Source: Bacteroidaceae bacterium
GTDB lineage: Bacteria; Bacteroidota; Bacteroidia; Bacteroidales; Bacteroidaceae
Direction of reading: 5' to 3'
Length of the DNA stretch: 64,000 bases
NCBI GenBank assembly: GCA_017546785.1
Contig: JAFYRW010000030.1
Span: 1 to 64,000, forward strand
Shown piece by piece: positions 26,368-36,022 of the stretch (position 1 is the first letter of the stretch; each line of letters starts with the position of its first letter). Made by a program: the position numbers and the translations under genes. The notes beneath the pieces were generated by a model. It saw nothing but the letters and a program-made list of their open reading frames with translations. It had not been told where the DNA came from and did no database searches.

Positions 26368-27741
26368 TTATTCTTCTCCTCTTTTCCATTCGCGGAACTG
26401 CTGTATGAGCAATACGACGGTAAGCATTGCTGCTATAATGTCCGATATTGGCATACTGTACCACACTCCATTTTCGCCCAAGAATATAGGCAGAATGAGA
26501 AGAAGGGGAATAAGCAATAGAATCTGTCGTGTGAGAGAGAGGAATATCGATTTATTTACCTTACCTATACTCTGGAAGAAGTTCGTTGTAACCAATTGGA
26601 ATCCGATTACAGGCATAAATATCGATATTGTACGCATTGCTGTCTTTGCGCTGTTTATCAGGTTCTCCTCGGTAGTAAAGGCCTTTGCTACATATTCGGG
26701 GAAGAATACGCTGACCACAAAGCCCAATGTGGTAACAACGGTAGCCCAGAATATTGTAAGCTTGAGAGTCTCCTTTACTCTCTCTTGGCGTCGTGCGCCA
26801 TAATTGTATCCAACAATGGGCTGCATACCTTGTGTCAATCCTAATACAACCATTACAAAAATAAACTGCACTCGGTTGGCAATGCCGTATGCGGCAATAG
26901 ACAAATCTCCATTCTCGCTGTAGCCTCTCAATCCTTTGTTTATGATGATAACCACAATGCAGGCTGCTGCATTTATGAAGAAAGGGGCAATTCCGATAGA
27001 AAGGATGCCTTTTACAATGTTTGTTCTCAGCTTGTAGATGCCTCGTTGAAGATGCAATAGCTCGTTAGGGTTGCTGAGCTGCTTTAATTGCCATATGAGG
27101 GTTATTGTCTGCGACAATATCGTGGCTGTAGCGGCGCCCCTTATGCCCCAGTTGAGTACATAAATGAAGATTGGGGCGAATATTATGTTCATTGCAACAG
27201 TCAGAATTGTTGCGTACATTGCCTGCTTGGGGTGTCCTGCTGCTCTAAGCGCAGCGTTTATACCAAAATAAAGATGCGTTACAAGGTTGCCGTACAGCAT
27301 AATCTCCATAAAGGCGCGTGCATAGGGCAGAGTCTGCTCGCTCGCTCCAAAGAAGAAGAGAATCTCGTTTAGGAATATAAGCGATATTCCGGCAAACAAA
27401 GAACCTACGATAAGGTTGAGAGTGACAAGGTTACCCAGGATTATCTTTGCCGAATCGTAGTCGCGCTGTCCCAGACGCACCGATAATTGTGTCGCTCCAC
27501 CAATGCCCACCATTGCGCCAAAGGCTGCCGACAGGTTCATAAAGGGGAATGTTGTTGCTAATCCCGAAATAGCAAGCGCGCCTACCTGTGGAATGTGTCC
27601 GATGAAGATACTGTCTATCATATGATAGAGCGAGGCGGCTGTCTGTGCAATAATCGCAGGAATCGCATACTGTATAAGCAACTTGCCTATATTCTCTGTT
27701 CCCAGCTCAGTGGGCACTCTGTTTGTTTTGGCTTTACTCAT
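26368..27741 (-). CDS. MATE family efflux transporter
   Basis: A 457-residue membrane protein with twelve predicted helices in two halves, each carrying the MATE pattern. The first half begins QYAIPAIIAQTAASLYHMID followed by SIFIGHIPQVGALAISGL, with GIGGATQLSVRLGQRDYDSA next. The second half contains NRVQFIFVMVVLGLTQGMQP and IVGYNYGARRQERVKETLKL. MATE proteins export cationic drugs or metabolites using Na+ or H+. The sequence belongs to the DinF/MepA-like branch by look, but the substrate is unknown. First gene of the three-gene - strand unit, divergent from mnmA. Confidence 0.93.
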   Translation of the reverse strand: MSKAKTNRVPTELGTENIGKLLIQYAIPAIIAQTAASLYHMIDSIFIGHIPQVGALAISGLATTFPFMNLSAAFGAMVGIGGATQLSVRLGQRDYDSAKIILGNLVTLNLIVGSLFAGISLIFLNEILFFFGASEQTLPYARAFMEIMLYGNLVTHLYFGINAALRAAGHPKQAMYATILTVAMNIIFAPIFIYVLNWGIRGAATATILSQTITLIWQLKQLSNPNELLHLQRGIYKLRTNIVKGILSIGIAPFFINAAACIVVIIINKGLRGYSENGDLSIAAYGIANRVQFIFVMVVLGLTQGMQPIVGYNYGARRQERVKETLKLTIFWATVVTTLGFVVSVFFPEYVAKAFTTEENLINSAKTAMRTISIFMPVIGFQLVTTNFFQSIGKVNKSIFLSLTRQILLLIPLLLILPIFLGENGVWYSMPISDIIAAMLTVVLLIQQFREWKRGEE

Positions 27742-27811
27742 AGAAAGTCTATATTTTCCAAAAATATACTATAAAAAGGATGAGGCTTTTCAACGCTAAT
27801 CAAATTTTAAT

Positions 27812-27819
27812 TAACTTTG
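27812..27819 (+). promoter_or_regulatory. Putative mnmA operon promoter -7 box
   Basis: TAACTTTG matches TAnnTTTG, with TTTC 20 bases upstream (27788-27791). It lies 77 bases before the mnmA ATG. Confidence 0.45.
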
Positions 27820-27896
27820 CGATTGATAGAGCGATTGTAAAGTCGTTGCGAATTTACACAAAATTGTTTATAAAATAGGTTCATCGGTAGGGAAAA

Positions 27897-28979
27897 ATGT
27901 CAGAAACGGAAAAGAGTGTGCTTGTGGGAATGAGTGGCGGTATAGATAGTACCGCTGTATGCCAAATGCTTTTGCAGCAAGGCTATAGGGTCGTGGGGCT
28001 TACTTTCGTCACTTGCGACTCAGGGCTCTATGCGGCGCAGTCGGCGGCGCTTCTTGCCGAGAGGCTGGGCATTGAGCATCATATGGCTGATATTCGCGAG
28101 GAGTTCCGCAGTATGGTGATACAGCCTTTTATCGACGATTATCTATTGGGAATAACCCCTAACCCTTGTGTTAATTGCAATCTGACTGTAAAGTTCAGAA
28201 TATTGTGTGAATGGGCCGATAAATTGAATTGTGCAAAAATAGCTACCGGCCATTATGTGAATGTGGTTACAGAGGAGTCAGACAGTGGAGCGAAGCACTA
28301 TCTTGTTACGGGCGACGACGACAGCAAGGATCAGAGCTATTTCCTGTGGCGCCTAAGCCAGCAGCAGTTGGGACGCGTGCTTTTTCCGCTTGGTGGCAGC
28401 ACAAAGGCCGACGTAAAGGAGTATCTTGCCGAAAATGGCTTTGAGACTCTCTCGCGCGGCGGCGAGAGTATGGAGGTGTGCTTTATTCCCGGTGACTATC
28501 GCGATTTTCTCAAGAACAATATACCCGACGTTGAGCAACGGATAAAACCTGGTTCTTTTGTCGATAGCGAGGGACGGGTGCTCGGCACGCATCAGGGCTT
28601 CCCCTATTATACCATCGGTCAGCGCAAAGGATTGGGCATTGCTCTTGGCTATCCTGCCTATGTCATAAAGATAAATGCGGCAAAGAATACTGTAATGCTG
28701 GGCGAGGAGCAGAGCCTAAAAACGGATCATATGCTTATCGAAGAGCCTGAATGGGTCAATGGCATTCCCTATGAGAAACTCACCGTGCGCATACGTTACC
28801 GCAGCCGTCCTATTCCTTGCGACACCCCTGTAAAGGTTGCCGATGGACGCTATCTTGTGCATCTGCATACGACTGCGTCTGCTATTACTCCGGGACAATC
28901 GGCTGTGTTTTATGTAGGAAACAAAGTTGTTGGCGGTGCTTTTATAGCTTCGCAACGCGGAATAAACCAATGGCTATGA
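27897..28979 (+). CDS. mnmA: tRNA-specific 2-thiouridylase
   Basis: A 360-residue cytosolic enzyme that thiolates U34 of Lys, Glu and Gln tRNAs. The PP-loop is [20 protein letters not shown]. The nucleophilic cysteine lies in [14 protein letters not shown], and the second catalytic cysteine in [35 protein letters not shown] is a conserved segment of the central domain. Bacteroidales often carry two MnmA copies; only this one is in the window. The stop overlaps the xseA start as ATGA, so mnmA, xseA and xseB form a tightly coupled operon. Confidence 0.95.
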   Translation: MSETEKSVLVGMSGGIDSTAVCQMLLQQGYRVVGLTFVTCDSGLYAAQSAALLAERLGIEHHMADIREEFRSMVIQPFIDDYLLGITPNPCVNCNLTVKFRILCEWADKLNCAKIATGHYVNVVTEESDSGAKHYLVTGDDDSKDQSYFLWRLSQQQLGRVLFPLGGSTKADVKEYLAENGFETLSRGGESMEVCFIPGDYRDFLKNNIPDVEQRIKPGSFVDSEGRVLGTHQGFPYYTIGQRKGLGIALGYPAYVIKINAAKNTVMLGEEQSLKTDHMLIEEPEWVNGIPYEKLTVRIRYRSRPIPCDTPVKVADGRYLVHLHTTASAITPGQSAVFYVGNKVVGGAFIASQRGINQWL

Positions 28980-30163
28980 TAAGCGGCAACGAACCTCTTA
29001 CCCTGTACGAGCTTAATGCTCTTGTGCGTGGCGCCATAAACGAGCGCCTCTCGTCGTGCTATTGGGTGGTGGGCGAGCTTAGTGAGGTGCGTGAGACTGC
29101 CGCCGGACACTGCTATATAGAACTTGTACAGCGCGATGAGGCTACCCGCGAAATGACCGCAAAGGCCCGCGGAACAATATGGTCGCGCATATACTCTTTG
29201 CTGCGCCCCTATTTTCTTGAACAGACAGGGCAACCGTTCGGAGTAGGGCTTAAGGTGCTGCTGCAGGTAACGGTCGATTTTCACGAACTTTATGGCTATG
29301 CTCTTGATGTTCGCGACATTGAGCCTGCCTACACAATAGGAGATATTGCCCGTCAGCGTCAGCTCATTATCAATCGTCTGCAGCAAGAGGGGGTGATAAA
29401 CCTCAACAAGGAATTAGAATTTCCCGCCCTTCCGCAGCGTGTGGCGGTAATATCCTCGGCAACGGCTGCCGGATACGATGATTTTTGTCATCAGTTGCAG
29501 AATAATCCCTATGGATTCCATTTTTACACCCGTCTCTTCTCTTCGCCTATGCAGGGTGCAAGGACCGAACAGGGAATAATTGAGGCTCTTAACAGAATTG
29601 CTGAAAATATGGATTTTTGGGATATTGTAGTGATAATACGCGGCGGAGGAGCGACCAGCGATCTTAGCTGCTTCGATACATATGACCTTGCCAACAATTG
29701 CGCGCAGTTCCCATTGCCCATAATCACAGGAATAGGACATCACCGCGACGATACTCTGCTTGATATTGTCGCTCATACAAGGGCAAAGACCCCGACGGCG
29801 GCTGCGGAACTTCTCATACACTCTATGGCGGCACAGGCGGCAAGGCTCGACAATATGGCCAACGGCCTTGTGGCACTCTCGCGCGAGCTTCTGTCCGATT
29901 CGCACCGTCGTCTACAGGCAATGGTGCAGCGTCTGCCGGTAGCTACGGCATTGCTTCTGCAGCAGCATAAGCATAGGCTCGACATTTTGCAACAGCAGGC
30001 AGCGGCTGCATCGCCGCAACGCATATTGGCATTGGGCTATACTCTTACTACCTGTAACGGCAGAATAGTGCGCTCTGCATCAGATGTTGAGCCGGGCTGC
30101 GTGCTTACAACAAGAACTATTGATGGAGAAATTACCAGTGTGATAAACGAAATAAAAAGATGA
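28976..30163 (+). CDS. xseA: Exodeoxyribonuclease VII, large subunit
   Basis: About 395 residues from the ATG at 28976, which overlaps the mnmA stop; an ATG six bases earlier is possible. The N-terminal OB-fold domain begins [18 protein letters not shown] with the [11 protein letters not shown] nucleic-acid-binding strand. The catalytic domain carries [32 protein letters not shown] and the [20 protein letters not shown] motif, then a coiled-coil C terminus. ExoVII degrades single-stranded DNA from both ends in mismatch repair and recombination. The small-subunit gene xseB follows with another 4-base overlap. Confidence 0.95.
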   Translation: MISGNEPLTLYELNALVRGAINERLSSCYWVVGELSEVRETAAGHCYIELVQRDEATREMTAKARGTIWSRIYSLLRPYFLEQTGQPFGVGLKVLLQVTVDFHELYGYALDVRDIEPAYTIGDIARQRQLIINRLQQEGVINLNKELEFPALPQRVAVISSATAAGYDDFCHQLQNNPYGFHFYTRLFSSPMQGARTEQGIIEALNRIAENMDFWDIVVIIRGGGATSDLSCFDTYDLANNCAQFPLPIITGIGHHRDDTLLDIVAHTRAKTPTAAAELLIHSMAAQAARLDNMANGLVALSRELLSDSHRRLQAMVQRLPVATALLLQQHKHRLDILQQQAAAASPQRILALGYTLTTCNGRIVRSASDVEPGCVLTTRTIDGEITSVINEIKR

Positions 30164-30369
30164 AAGATATAAAAACATACAGCGAGGCAATAGCTCGCCT
30201 CGAATCAATTATGTCCCAGATAAATGGTGGCAATGTCGATATTGACACTCTTTCCGACTGCTTACGTGAGGCGCAGGAACTTATAAATTTCTGTCGCGAC
30301 AAACTGTTTAAGGTCGATGAATATGTCAAAAAGATACTCGAAAGCATAGAAGCGATAGACAATGAGTAA
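30160..30369 (+). CDS. xseB: Exodeoxyribonuclease VII, small subunit
   Basis: 69 residues, close to the usual 70-80 for XseB. The helical pattern is [20 protein letters not shown] then INGGNVDIDTLSDCLREAQE, matching the conserved E-A-x-x-x-L-E-x-I core and the D-x-L-x-x-x-x-E segment. Several copies wrap around each XseA coiled coil. The ATGA overlap with xseA (30160-30163) supports coupled translation. An 11-bp inverted repeat with a long spacer begins at its stop codon. Confidence 0.92.
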   Translation: MKDIKTYSEAIARLESIMSQINGGNVDIDTLSDCLREAQELINFCRDKLFKVDEYVKKILESIEAIDNE

Positions 30370-30464
30370 AAAAAATGGTATAAAAAACACAATTTGAGTA
30401 ATTATTAGTATCTTCGCGCTTGATTATTACCATTTTTTAGAAATAATAAAAAAACAATATAAAA

Positions 30465-31487
30465 ATGAAGAATATAGATTGGTCGAACATTGGCTTCGGC
30501 TATATGAAAACAGACTACAATGTGCGTTGTTGCTATCGTAACGGTGCGTGGGGCGAAATTGAAGTAAGCAGCGATGAGAATCTCAATCTGCATATGGCTG
30601 CAACCTGTCTACACTACGGACAGGAGGCTTTTGAGGGACTTAAGGCTTTCCGCGGTAAGGATGGCAAGGTCCGTATATTCCGCCTCGAGGCTAATGCCGA
30701 GCGTCTGCAGAATACCTGCGATGGTATTCTTATGCCAAAGGTTAGCGTGGAACTTTTCCGTGAGATGGTGACAAAAGTGGTAACTCTCAACAAGGATTAT
30801 ATTCCCCCTTACGAGAGTGGTGCCTCGCTCTACATTCGTCCATTGCTCATCGGTACAAGCGCGCAAGTAGGAGTACACCCCGCGTCGGAGTATATGTTCC
30901 TTATCTTTGTAACTCCCGTAGGTCCTTACTTTAAAGGAGGATTCTCTACTAACCCCTATGTGATTATTCGTGGCTTCGACCGTTCGGCTCCTTTGGGCAC
31001 AGGCCGTTACAAGGTGGGCGGTAACTATGCTGCCAGCCTCAAGGCCAATCAGCTGGCTCACGAAAAGGGTTACTCTTGCGAATTCTATCTCGATGCAAAA
31101 GAGAAGAAATATATCGACGAGTGTGGTGCCGCTAACTTCATCGGTATAAAGGACAATACATACGTTACTCCGCAATCAACATCAATCTTGCCGTCAATAA
31201 CCAACCGCAGCTTGCAGCAGTTAGCAAAAGATATGGGACTAAAGGTTGAGCAGCGTCCCATTCCCGAGGAGGAACTCAGCACATTCGAGGAGGCGGGTGC
31301 TTGCGGTACAGCAGCGGTAATATCGCCCATCGAGCGAATCGATGACCTTGAGAAGGGTACATCGTATGTAATAGCAAAGGATGGTAAGCCCGGTCCTGTA
31401 TGTACAAAGCTCTACAACAAGCTGCGCGCCATACAGTATGGCGACGAGCCCGATACATACGGTTGGGTAACTGTATTGGATATTTAA
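30465..31487 (+). CDS. ilvE: Branched-chain amino acid aminotransferase
   Basis: A 340-residue PLP enzyme of fold type IV that transfers amino groups between Leu/Ile/Val and 2-oxoglutarate. YGQEAFEGLKAFRGKDGKVR is the conserved N-terminal family segment. KVGGNYAASLKANQLAHEKG holds the PLP-contact region; the catalytic lysine is expected in this segment. YIDECGAANFIGIKDN and GTAAVISPIERID complete the pattern. Length fits the IlvE subgroup of about 340 residues (BCAT II type). It completes leucine, isoleucine and valine synthesis with the leu operon at 57-62 kb. Confidence 0.95.
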   Translation: MKNIDWSNIGFGYMKTDYNVRCCYRNGAWGEIEVSSDENLNLHMAATCLHYGQEAFEGLKAFRGKDGKVRIFRLEANAERLQNTCDGILMPKVSVELFREMVTKVVTLNKDYIPPYESGASLYIRPLLIGTSAQVGVHPASEYMFLIFVTPVGPYFKGGFSTNPYVIIRGFDRSAPLGTGRYKVGGNYAASLKANQLAHEKGYSCEFYLDAKEKKYIDECGAANFIGIKDNTYVTPQSTSILPSITNRSLQQLAKDMGLKVEQRPIPEEELSTFEEAGACGTAAVISPIERIDDLEKGTSYVIAKDGKPGPVCTKLYNKLRAIQYGDEPDTYGWVTVLDI

Positions 31488-31507
31488 TATATTAAGTTAA
31501 GGATTTT

Positions 31508-32128
31508 ATGATGAATTCTGCTTATTTCAGAAATAAGGCTTGGGAGCAGTTGAGCCATCAGTGGGGAACTGCTGTGTTGTTTACTCTTGTCTATCTTTTA
31601 ATCTCGGTTGCAGTATCTACAGCCGCAGAGGTTATTCCCTTTGTTGGAGCCGTTCTTTCTATTGTAGTAGCATTGGGATTGTATCCTATGATCTATTCTT
31701 ATGGCGTTGCCTTCTTGGATAATCTCCGTAGCGGCAAGGCAATAAATATAGATTCGCTCTTTGTGGGTTATAAAGAGTGGTCCCGTATAGTTACCACATA
31801 CTTCTTGACGAACCTCTATGCATTCCTTTGGACCTTGTTGCTCATTGTCCCCGGAATTATAAAGGCGATAGAGTATTCACAGGTTCCTTTTATTCTTAGA
31901 GATAATCCCGAACTCAGTGACAATGTTGCAATAGAAAAGAGTATGGCTATGATGCAGGGTCATCGTTGGCAATATTTTAAATTGCAATTCTCATTCATAG
32001 GATGGTGGCTGTTGGTTCTTGTTACTTTTGGAGTAGCTATTCTATGGGTTCAGCCTTATGTATGGGCTGCCTGTGCCAATTTCTACGAGAGTCTAAAGGC
32101 TGATAGCGACAAGCAGATAGAAGAATAA
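31508..32128 (+). CDS. DUF975 family membrane protein
   Basis: A 206-residue integral membrane protein. It matches the DUF975 pattern: a short N-terminal helix ([20 protein letters not shown]), a helix pair around [41 protein letters not shown] (the family's central hydrophobic motif), then [20 protein letters not shown] and a final helix. Function is unknown; family members are found in diverse bacteria. It starts 20 bases after ilvE and is followed at 4 bases by trmB, so ilvE, this gene, trmB and mrp may share a transcript. Confidence 0.85.
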   Translation: MMNSAYFRNKAWEQLSHQWGTAVLFTLVYLLISVAVSTAAEVIPFVGAVLSIVVALGLYPMIYSYGVAFLDNLRSGKAINIDSLFVGYKEWSRIVTTYFLTNLYAFLWTLLLIVPGIIKAIEYSQVPFILRDNPELSDNVAIEKSMAMMQGHRWQYFKLQFSFIGWWLLVLVTFGVAILWVQPYVWAACANFYESLKADSDKQIEE

Positions 32129-32132
32129 TCTT

Positions 32133-32891
32133 ATGGCTAAAGGTAAATTACAGAAATTCGCCGATATGCGCGAGTATGCCAATGTTGTCGAGCATCCATA
32201 TTCGATAGCCGACAATATTGAGTTTCCTCTGCGTGGCAATTGGAAAAAGGATTTTTTTAAGAACGACAATCCTATTGTTCTTGAATTGGGCTGTGGCCGA
32301 GGAGAATATACAGTGGCTCTTGCCCGCCGTTTCCCCGAAAAGAACTTTATAGGTGTCGATATTAAGGGTGCGCGTATGTGGACCGGCGCAACCGAGGCAA
32401 TCAGAGAGGGGCTCTCGAACGTGGGCTTTCTGCGTACCAATATCGAGATTATCGACAGACTATTTGCGCAGGGTGAGGTTAGTGAAATTTGGCTTACTTT
32501 CCCCGACCCGCAGATGAAGAAACAAACCAAACGATTGACCTCGTCGCTCTTCCTGTCGCGCTACGCAAGCATCCTCTCGGACGATGCTGTAGTTCATCTT
32601 AAGACCGACAGCAACTTTATGTTTACCTATACAAAATATATCACCGAGGTAAACAGCCTGCCGTTGGTAGAGTGCATCGAAGATGTATATGCGCAGGAGT
32701 GCGTGGGCGATATTCTCTCCATACGCACCTACTATGAGTCGCAGTGGCTCGAAAGAGGATTGACAATTAAGTATATAAGTTTTCGCTTGGCAGGAAAAGA
32801 GGCTTTCATAGAGCCTGAGGTTGAAATTGAACTTGATGAATACCGCAGTTACAATCGCAGCAAGCGAAGCTCGCTCGAATCGCGTAAGTAA
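32133..32891 (+). CDS. trmB: tRNA (guanine-N7-)-methyltransferase
   Basis: A 252-residue Rossmann-fold SAM methyltransferase that makes m7G46 in tRNA. Motif I is [20 protein letters not shown], followed by [14 protein letters not shown] and the family signature [17 protein letters not shown] with the catalytic Asp. [17 protein letters not shown] and [20 protein letters not shown] complete the match. The C-terminal tail is basic ([15 protein letters not shown]). It lies 4 bases after the DUF975 gene and 22 before mrp. Confidence 0.94.
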   Translation: MAKGKLQKFADMREYANVVEHPYSIADNIEFPLRGNWKKDFFKNDNPIVLELGCGRGEYTVALARRFPEKNFIGVDIKGARMWTGATEAIREGLSNVGFLRTNIEIIDRLFAQGEVSEIWLTFPDPQMKKQTKRLTSSLFLSRYASILSDDAVVHLKTDSNFMFTYTKYITEVNSLPLVECIEDVYAQECVGDILSIRTYYESQWLERGLTIKYISFRLAGKEAFIEPEVEIELDEYRSYNRSKRSSLESRK

Positions 32892-32913
32892 CAGCACAAA
32901 TTTTTAGCAAAAA

Positions 32914-34020
32914 ATGGCATTATATCCTAAATTGATATTGGACGCGCTTACAAAAGTGCGCTATCCGGGCAACGGTAAGAACCTTGTTGAGGCTGAAATG
33001 GTCGATGACAATATTCGTATCGACGGTAACAAGGTCTCTTTTTCACTGATATTCGAAAAGCCCACCGACCCATTCATACGCTCGGTGGTAAAATCGGCCG
33101 AGACAGCTATTCTTACATACGTAGGAAAAGAGGTTGAGATTGTTGGTAATATCAGTGTGGTGAGCCGTCAGCAGGCGCGCCCCGAGCCCGGAAAATTCCT
33201 TCCTCAGGTAAAGAATGTTATTGCAATATCTTCGGGTAAGGGTGGAGTAGGAAAGTCTACAGTGTCGGCCAATCTTGCGATAGCTCTTGCTCGTCTAGGC
33301 TATAAGGTAGGTCTTTTGGACGCCGATATTTTCGGTCCCTCTATCCCTAAGATGTTCAGCGTTGAGGATGAGCGTCCCTACAGCGAATTTATCAACGGAC
33401 GCGACCTTATACTCCCTGTGGAGAAGTTCGGAGTAAAGATTCTCTCCATAGGATTTTTCGTGGACCCTGAACAGGCTGTGCTGTGGCGCGGAGGAATGGC
33501 AAGCAATGCTCTTAAACAGCTTATCGCCGATGCTAATTGGGGTGATCTTGACTATTTTCTTATTGACCTTCCTCCCGGAACAAGCGATATTCACCTTACT
33601 ATAGTGCAGTCGCTTTCCCTTACAGGCGCGGTGGTCGTTACCACTCCTCAGGAGGTTGCGTTGGCAGCAGCCATAAAGGGTGTAAATATGTTCGTAAACG
33701 AAAAGGTTGGAGTGCCTATCCTCGGAGTCGTTGAGAATATGGCGTGGTTCACTCCTGCCGAGCTACCCGGAAATAAATATTATATCTTTGGTCGCGAGGG
33801 CGGTAAGAAAATGGCCGAGGCTTACAATGTTCCGCTTATAGGACGGATTCCTCTTGTGCAGAGTATATGCGAGAGTGGCGACGCTGGAATTCCTATTGCT
33901 ATGCGTCCCGAGACTCCTGACGGGCAGGCTTTCCTTGCTCTTGCCGCGTCGTTAGTTGAGCAGGTGAAGCGTCGCAACGAGGAGCTTCCTCCTACACAGA
34001 TAGTAAACACCCATAAATAA
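32914..34020 (+). CDS. mrp: Mrp/NBP35-type P-loop ATPase (iron-sulfur cluster carrier family)
   Basis: 368 residues. An N-terminal DUF59/MIP18-like domain (about 1-85) is fused to a deviant Walker A ATPase: [20 protein letters not shown] at about 108, and [20 protein letters not shown]. The family carries [4Fe-4S] clusters to target proteins. The C-terminal CxxC that normally bridges a cluster between subunits is absent here: the equivalent stretch reads [20 protein letters not shown], and only one later cysteine (VQSICESGD) remains. See findings. Last gene of the ilvE - DUF975 - trmB - mrp stretch, closed by a strong terminator. Confidence 0.93.
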   Translation: MALYPKLILDALTKVRYPGNGKNLVEAEMVDDNIRIDGNKVSFSLIFEKPTDPFIRSVVKSAETAILTYVGKEVEIVGNISVVSRQQARPEPGKFLPQVKNVIAISSGKGGVGKSTVSANLAIALARLGYKVGLLDADIFGPSIPKMFSVEDERPYSEFINGRDLILPVEKFGVKILSIGFFVDPEQAVLWRGGMASNALKQLIADANWGDLDYFLIDLPPGTSDIHLTIVQSLSLTGAVVVTTPQEVALAAAIKGVNMFVNEKVGVPILGVVENMAWFTPAELPGNKYYIFGREGGKKMAEAYNVPLIGRIPLVQSICESGDAGIPIAMRPETPDGQAFLALAASLVEQVKRRNEELPPTQIVNTHK

Positions 34021-34023
34021 TGG

Positions 34024-34051
34024 AAAGGAACCGCATGCGGTTCCTTTTTTT
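34024..34051 (+). terminator. Intrinsic terminator after mrp
   Basis: Perfect palindrome AAAGGAACCGCATGCGGTTCCTTT (12-bp arms; 34024-34047) running into seven T in total. Confidence 0.88.
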
Positions 34052-34104
34052 GTGTAGCCTCTCTTAAAAGAACATAATAGTTGCGTGGGATTCCGCTAAA
34101 ATTG

Positions 34105-34112
34105 TATATTTG
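34105..34112 (+). promoter_or_regulatory. Putative promoter -7 box of the TlpA-like thioredoxin gene
   Basis: TATATTTG matches TAnnTTTG, with TTG 21 bases upstream (34081-34083). This is among the best-formed promoter pairs in the window. Confidence 0.5.
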
Positions 34113-34178
34113 CGCACAGATGATGCCCGTTTGGGCGTTAATGCTATTGTGGAACTATAAATTAAATATGTAAGCAGT

Positions 34179-34703
34179 ATGAAAAAGTATTTCTTTGTAT
34201 TACTCTCGTCGGTGTTTGTGCTGGTGGCGACTATGGCTTTTGCTTCTCAGAATGGGCAGGTACAGCCTGCGCAAGGCAAAATAAAAGAGGGTGCCGTAGC
34301 CCCCGATTTTTCTCTTGTTGGAATTGACGGTAAAGAGGTTAAGCTATCGGACTATAAAGGGCAATATGTGGTGCTCGACTTTTGGGGTACGTGGTGCGGA
34401 TGGTGTATTAAAGGTATGCCCGAAATGAAGAAGATGTACGAGAAATATGGTGATAAGGTTGAGATTATAGGCATTGCCTGTGGCGACAAGGAGGATGTGT
34501 GGCGTGCAACGGTAGAGAAACAGGAACTCCCCTGGGTAAATGTGAGGGATTACGACCGAGGCTCCGAAAAGAATCTTGCCACCCTCTACGAGGTTCGCGG
34601 CTTTCCTACAAAATTGATAATCTCGCCCGATGGAACAATATATAAGATTGTGCTTGGTGAATCGCCTGTATTCTACGAGACTATCGAGGAACTGATGAAA
34701 TAA
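34179..34703 (+). CDS. Periplasmic TlpA/ResA-like thioredoxin
   Basis: A 174-residue exported thioredoxin-fold protein. A signal peptide (VLLSSVFVLVATMAFA) is followed by the AhpC/TSA-like strand PDFSLVGIDGKEVKLSDYKG and the redox motif FWGTWCGWCIKGMPEMKKMY with cysteines 73 and 76. FPTKLIISPDGTIYKI contains the conserved cis-proline region. TlpA/ResA proteins reduce disulfides in the cell envelope, for example during cytochrome maturation; the partner here is unknown. It is monocistronic, between two terminators. The bidirectional one downstream is shared with the lpxK operon. Confidence 0.92.
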   Translation: MKKYFFVLLSSVFVLVATMAFASQNGQVQPAQGKIKEGAVAPDFSLVGIDGKEVKLSDYKGQYVVLDFWGTWCGWCIKGMPEMKKMYEKYGDKVEIIGIACGDKEDVWRATVEKQELPWVNVRDYDRGSEKNLATLYEVRGFPTKLIISPDGTIYKIVLGESPVFYETIEELMK

Positions 34704-34713
34704 ACGGCATAAT

Positions 34714-34749
34714 AAGAATAAGGCTACCTTGTTAGGTAGCCTTATTCTT
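34714..34749. terminator. Bidirectional intrinsic terminator between TlpA-like gene and lpxK operon
   Basis: Perfect 15-bp stem AAGAATAAGGCTACC with loop TTGTTA. The right arm touches the stop codon of the - strand Imm17-like gene. Confidence 0.85.
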
Positions 34750-34973
34750 TATTTTATTGTTGCGCGAATGTGAAAAAAGAAGAATATGGCAATCGCTATA
34801 AAAAGCACTCCTACTGCTCCGTAAAATATTCGGCTTTTTCTGCGTTCGAACAGCCGTACTACATATTCGGCATTTTTTGACTCAAAGAGCCAATCGTGGT
34901 CGAACAGCGCCGCGGCGAGTGTGGCTGCCCCCACAATGCCGAAGAGTACTTGTATTATATAGTGGATAGCCAT
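34749..34973 (-). CDS. Small two-helix membrane protein, Imm17-like
   Basis: 74 residues with two transmembrane segments (HYIIQVLFGIVGAATLAAAL and FYGAVGVLFIAIAIFFFF) joined by a charged loop (WLFESKNAEYVVRLFERRKS). The layout and the loop pattern with Arg/Ser-R-x-F-Y-G resemble immunity protein family 17 (PF15562), named from polymorphic toxin loci. No toxin gene is visible nearby. Instead it is the last gene of the lpxK-punA-thiL operon, starting 4 bases after thiL. The family name may therefore not describe its job here; a membrane role linked to the operon is equally possible. Confidence 0.65.
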   Translation of the reverse strand: MAIHYIIQVLFGIVGAATLAAALFDHDWLFESKNAEYVVRLFERRKSRIFYGAVGVLFIAIAIFFFFHIRATIK

Positions 34974-34977
34974 TCTC

Positions 34978-36018
34978 TTACTCCTCGCTTGTTGCCGACC
35001 ATCCTTGCGCCTTTAATTCCATTTCTACGCCGTCGCGGGTTATCATTGCGTATCCCATTCCCTCGCTTACAATGTGTCCTATGAGTCGTACATCCTTCAT
35101 CGATGCAACCTTCTCGTGGTCGGCAATAGGCACTGTGAACAGCAACTCATAATCCTCTCCTCCGTTGAGCGCACAAGTCATCACATTCATATTGAGCTCC
35201 TCGGCCATTATGGCAGTCTGGTAGTCGATGGGAATATGCTCTTCGTAGATGCGGCAACCTACATTGCTCTGCTTGCATATATGCATAAGCTCCGAAGATA
35301 ATCCGTCGGAAATGTCAATCATTGATGTAGGACGGATATTCTCCTTTCTCAAAAGCTCGATGATATCTTTGCGTGCCTCGGGCTTAAGCTGACGCTCAAG
35401 AATATACTCCTTTCCTGCAAAGTCGGGCTGAATATCCTTTCCTGCGGTTGCAATCTTCTCGCGCTCAAGAAGCTGTAGTCCCATATATGCTGCTCCTAAA
35501 TTACCCGAGACGCATATAAGGTCGGTCTCTTTGGCACCATTTCTCTTTACAGCAGTGCCTTTGGGGGCGCTACCGATGACGGTGATGCTTATGGCAAGGC
35601 CGGTGAGTGATGCCGATGTATCGCCACCCACAATGTCTACATTATGCTCATTGCAGGCGAGTTTCAATCCTGCATAGAAATCCTCCATATCCTCTATGCA
35701 GAATTTCTTGCTCAATGCCACCGATACGGTAATCTGCTTCGGTGTGCCGTTCATTGCATAAATGTCGGAGAAATTTACCATTGCGGCCTTGTAACCCAAA
35801 TGCTTCAAAGGAACGTAGGTGAGGTCAAAGTGTACACCCTCCATCAAAAGGTCGGTGCTTACAAGAACCTCCTCCTCTTTGTCGTATGAGAGAATTGCTG
35901 CATCGTCACCCACTCCTTTAATGCTCTCTTTATTAGTGAGTTGAATGTCCGATGTAAGATGCTCTATGAGGCGGAACTCACCGAGCTTCGCAATCTCTGT
36001 TCTTTTGTGTGTGTTCAT
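34978..36018 (-). CDS. thiL: Thiamine-monophosphate kinase
   Basis: A 346-residue cytosolic enzyme that phosphorylates thiamine monophosphate to thiamine diphosphate, the cofactor needed by pyruvate:ferredoxin oxidoreductase in this window. Motifs of the PurM/ThiL fold are clear: GVGDDAAIL, STDLLMEGVHFDLTYV, NFSDIYAMNGTPKQITVSVA, DIVGGDTSASLTGLAISITV, DISDGLSSELMHICKQS and LNGGEDYELLFTVP. It lies 4 bases after punA and 4 before the Imm17-like gene, on one transcript with lpxK. Confidence 0.95.
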   Translation of the reverse strand: MNTHKRTEIAKLGEFRLIEHLTSDIQLTNKESIKGVGDDAAILSYDKEEEVLVSTDLLMEGVHFDLTYVPLKHLGYKAAMVNFSDIYAMNGTPKQITVSVALSKKFCIEDMEDFYAGLKLACNEHNVDIVGGDTSASLTGLAISITVIGSAPKGTAVKRNGAKETDLICVSGNLGAAYMGLQLLEREKIATAGKDIQPDFAGKEYILERQLKPEARKDIIELLRKENIRPTSMIDISDGLSSELMHICKQSNVGCRIYEEHIPIDYQTAIMAEELNMNVMTCALNGGEDYELLFTVPIADHEKVASMKDVRLIGHIVSEGMGYAMITRDGVEMELKAQGWSATSEE

Positions 36019-36022
36019 TTTC

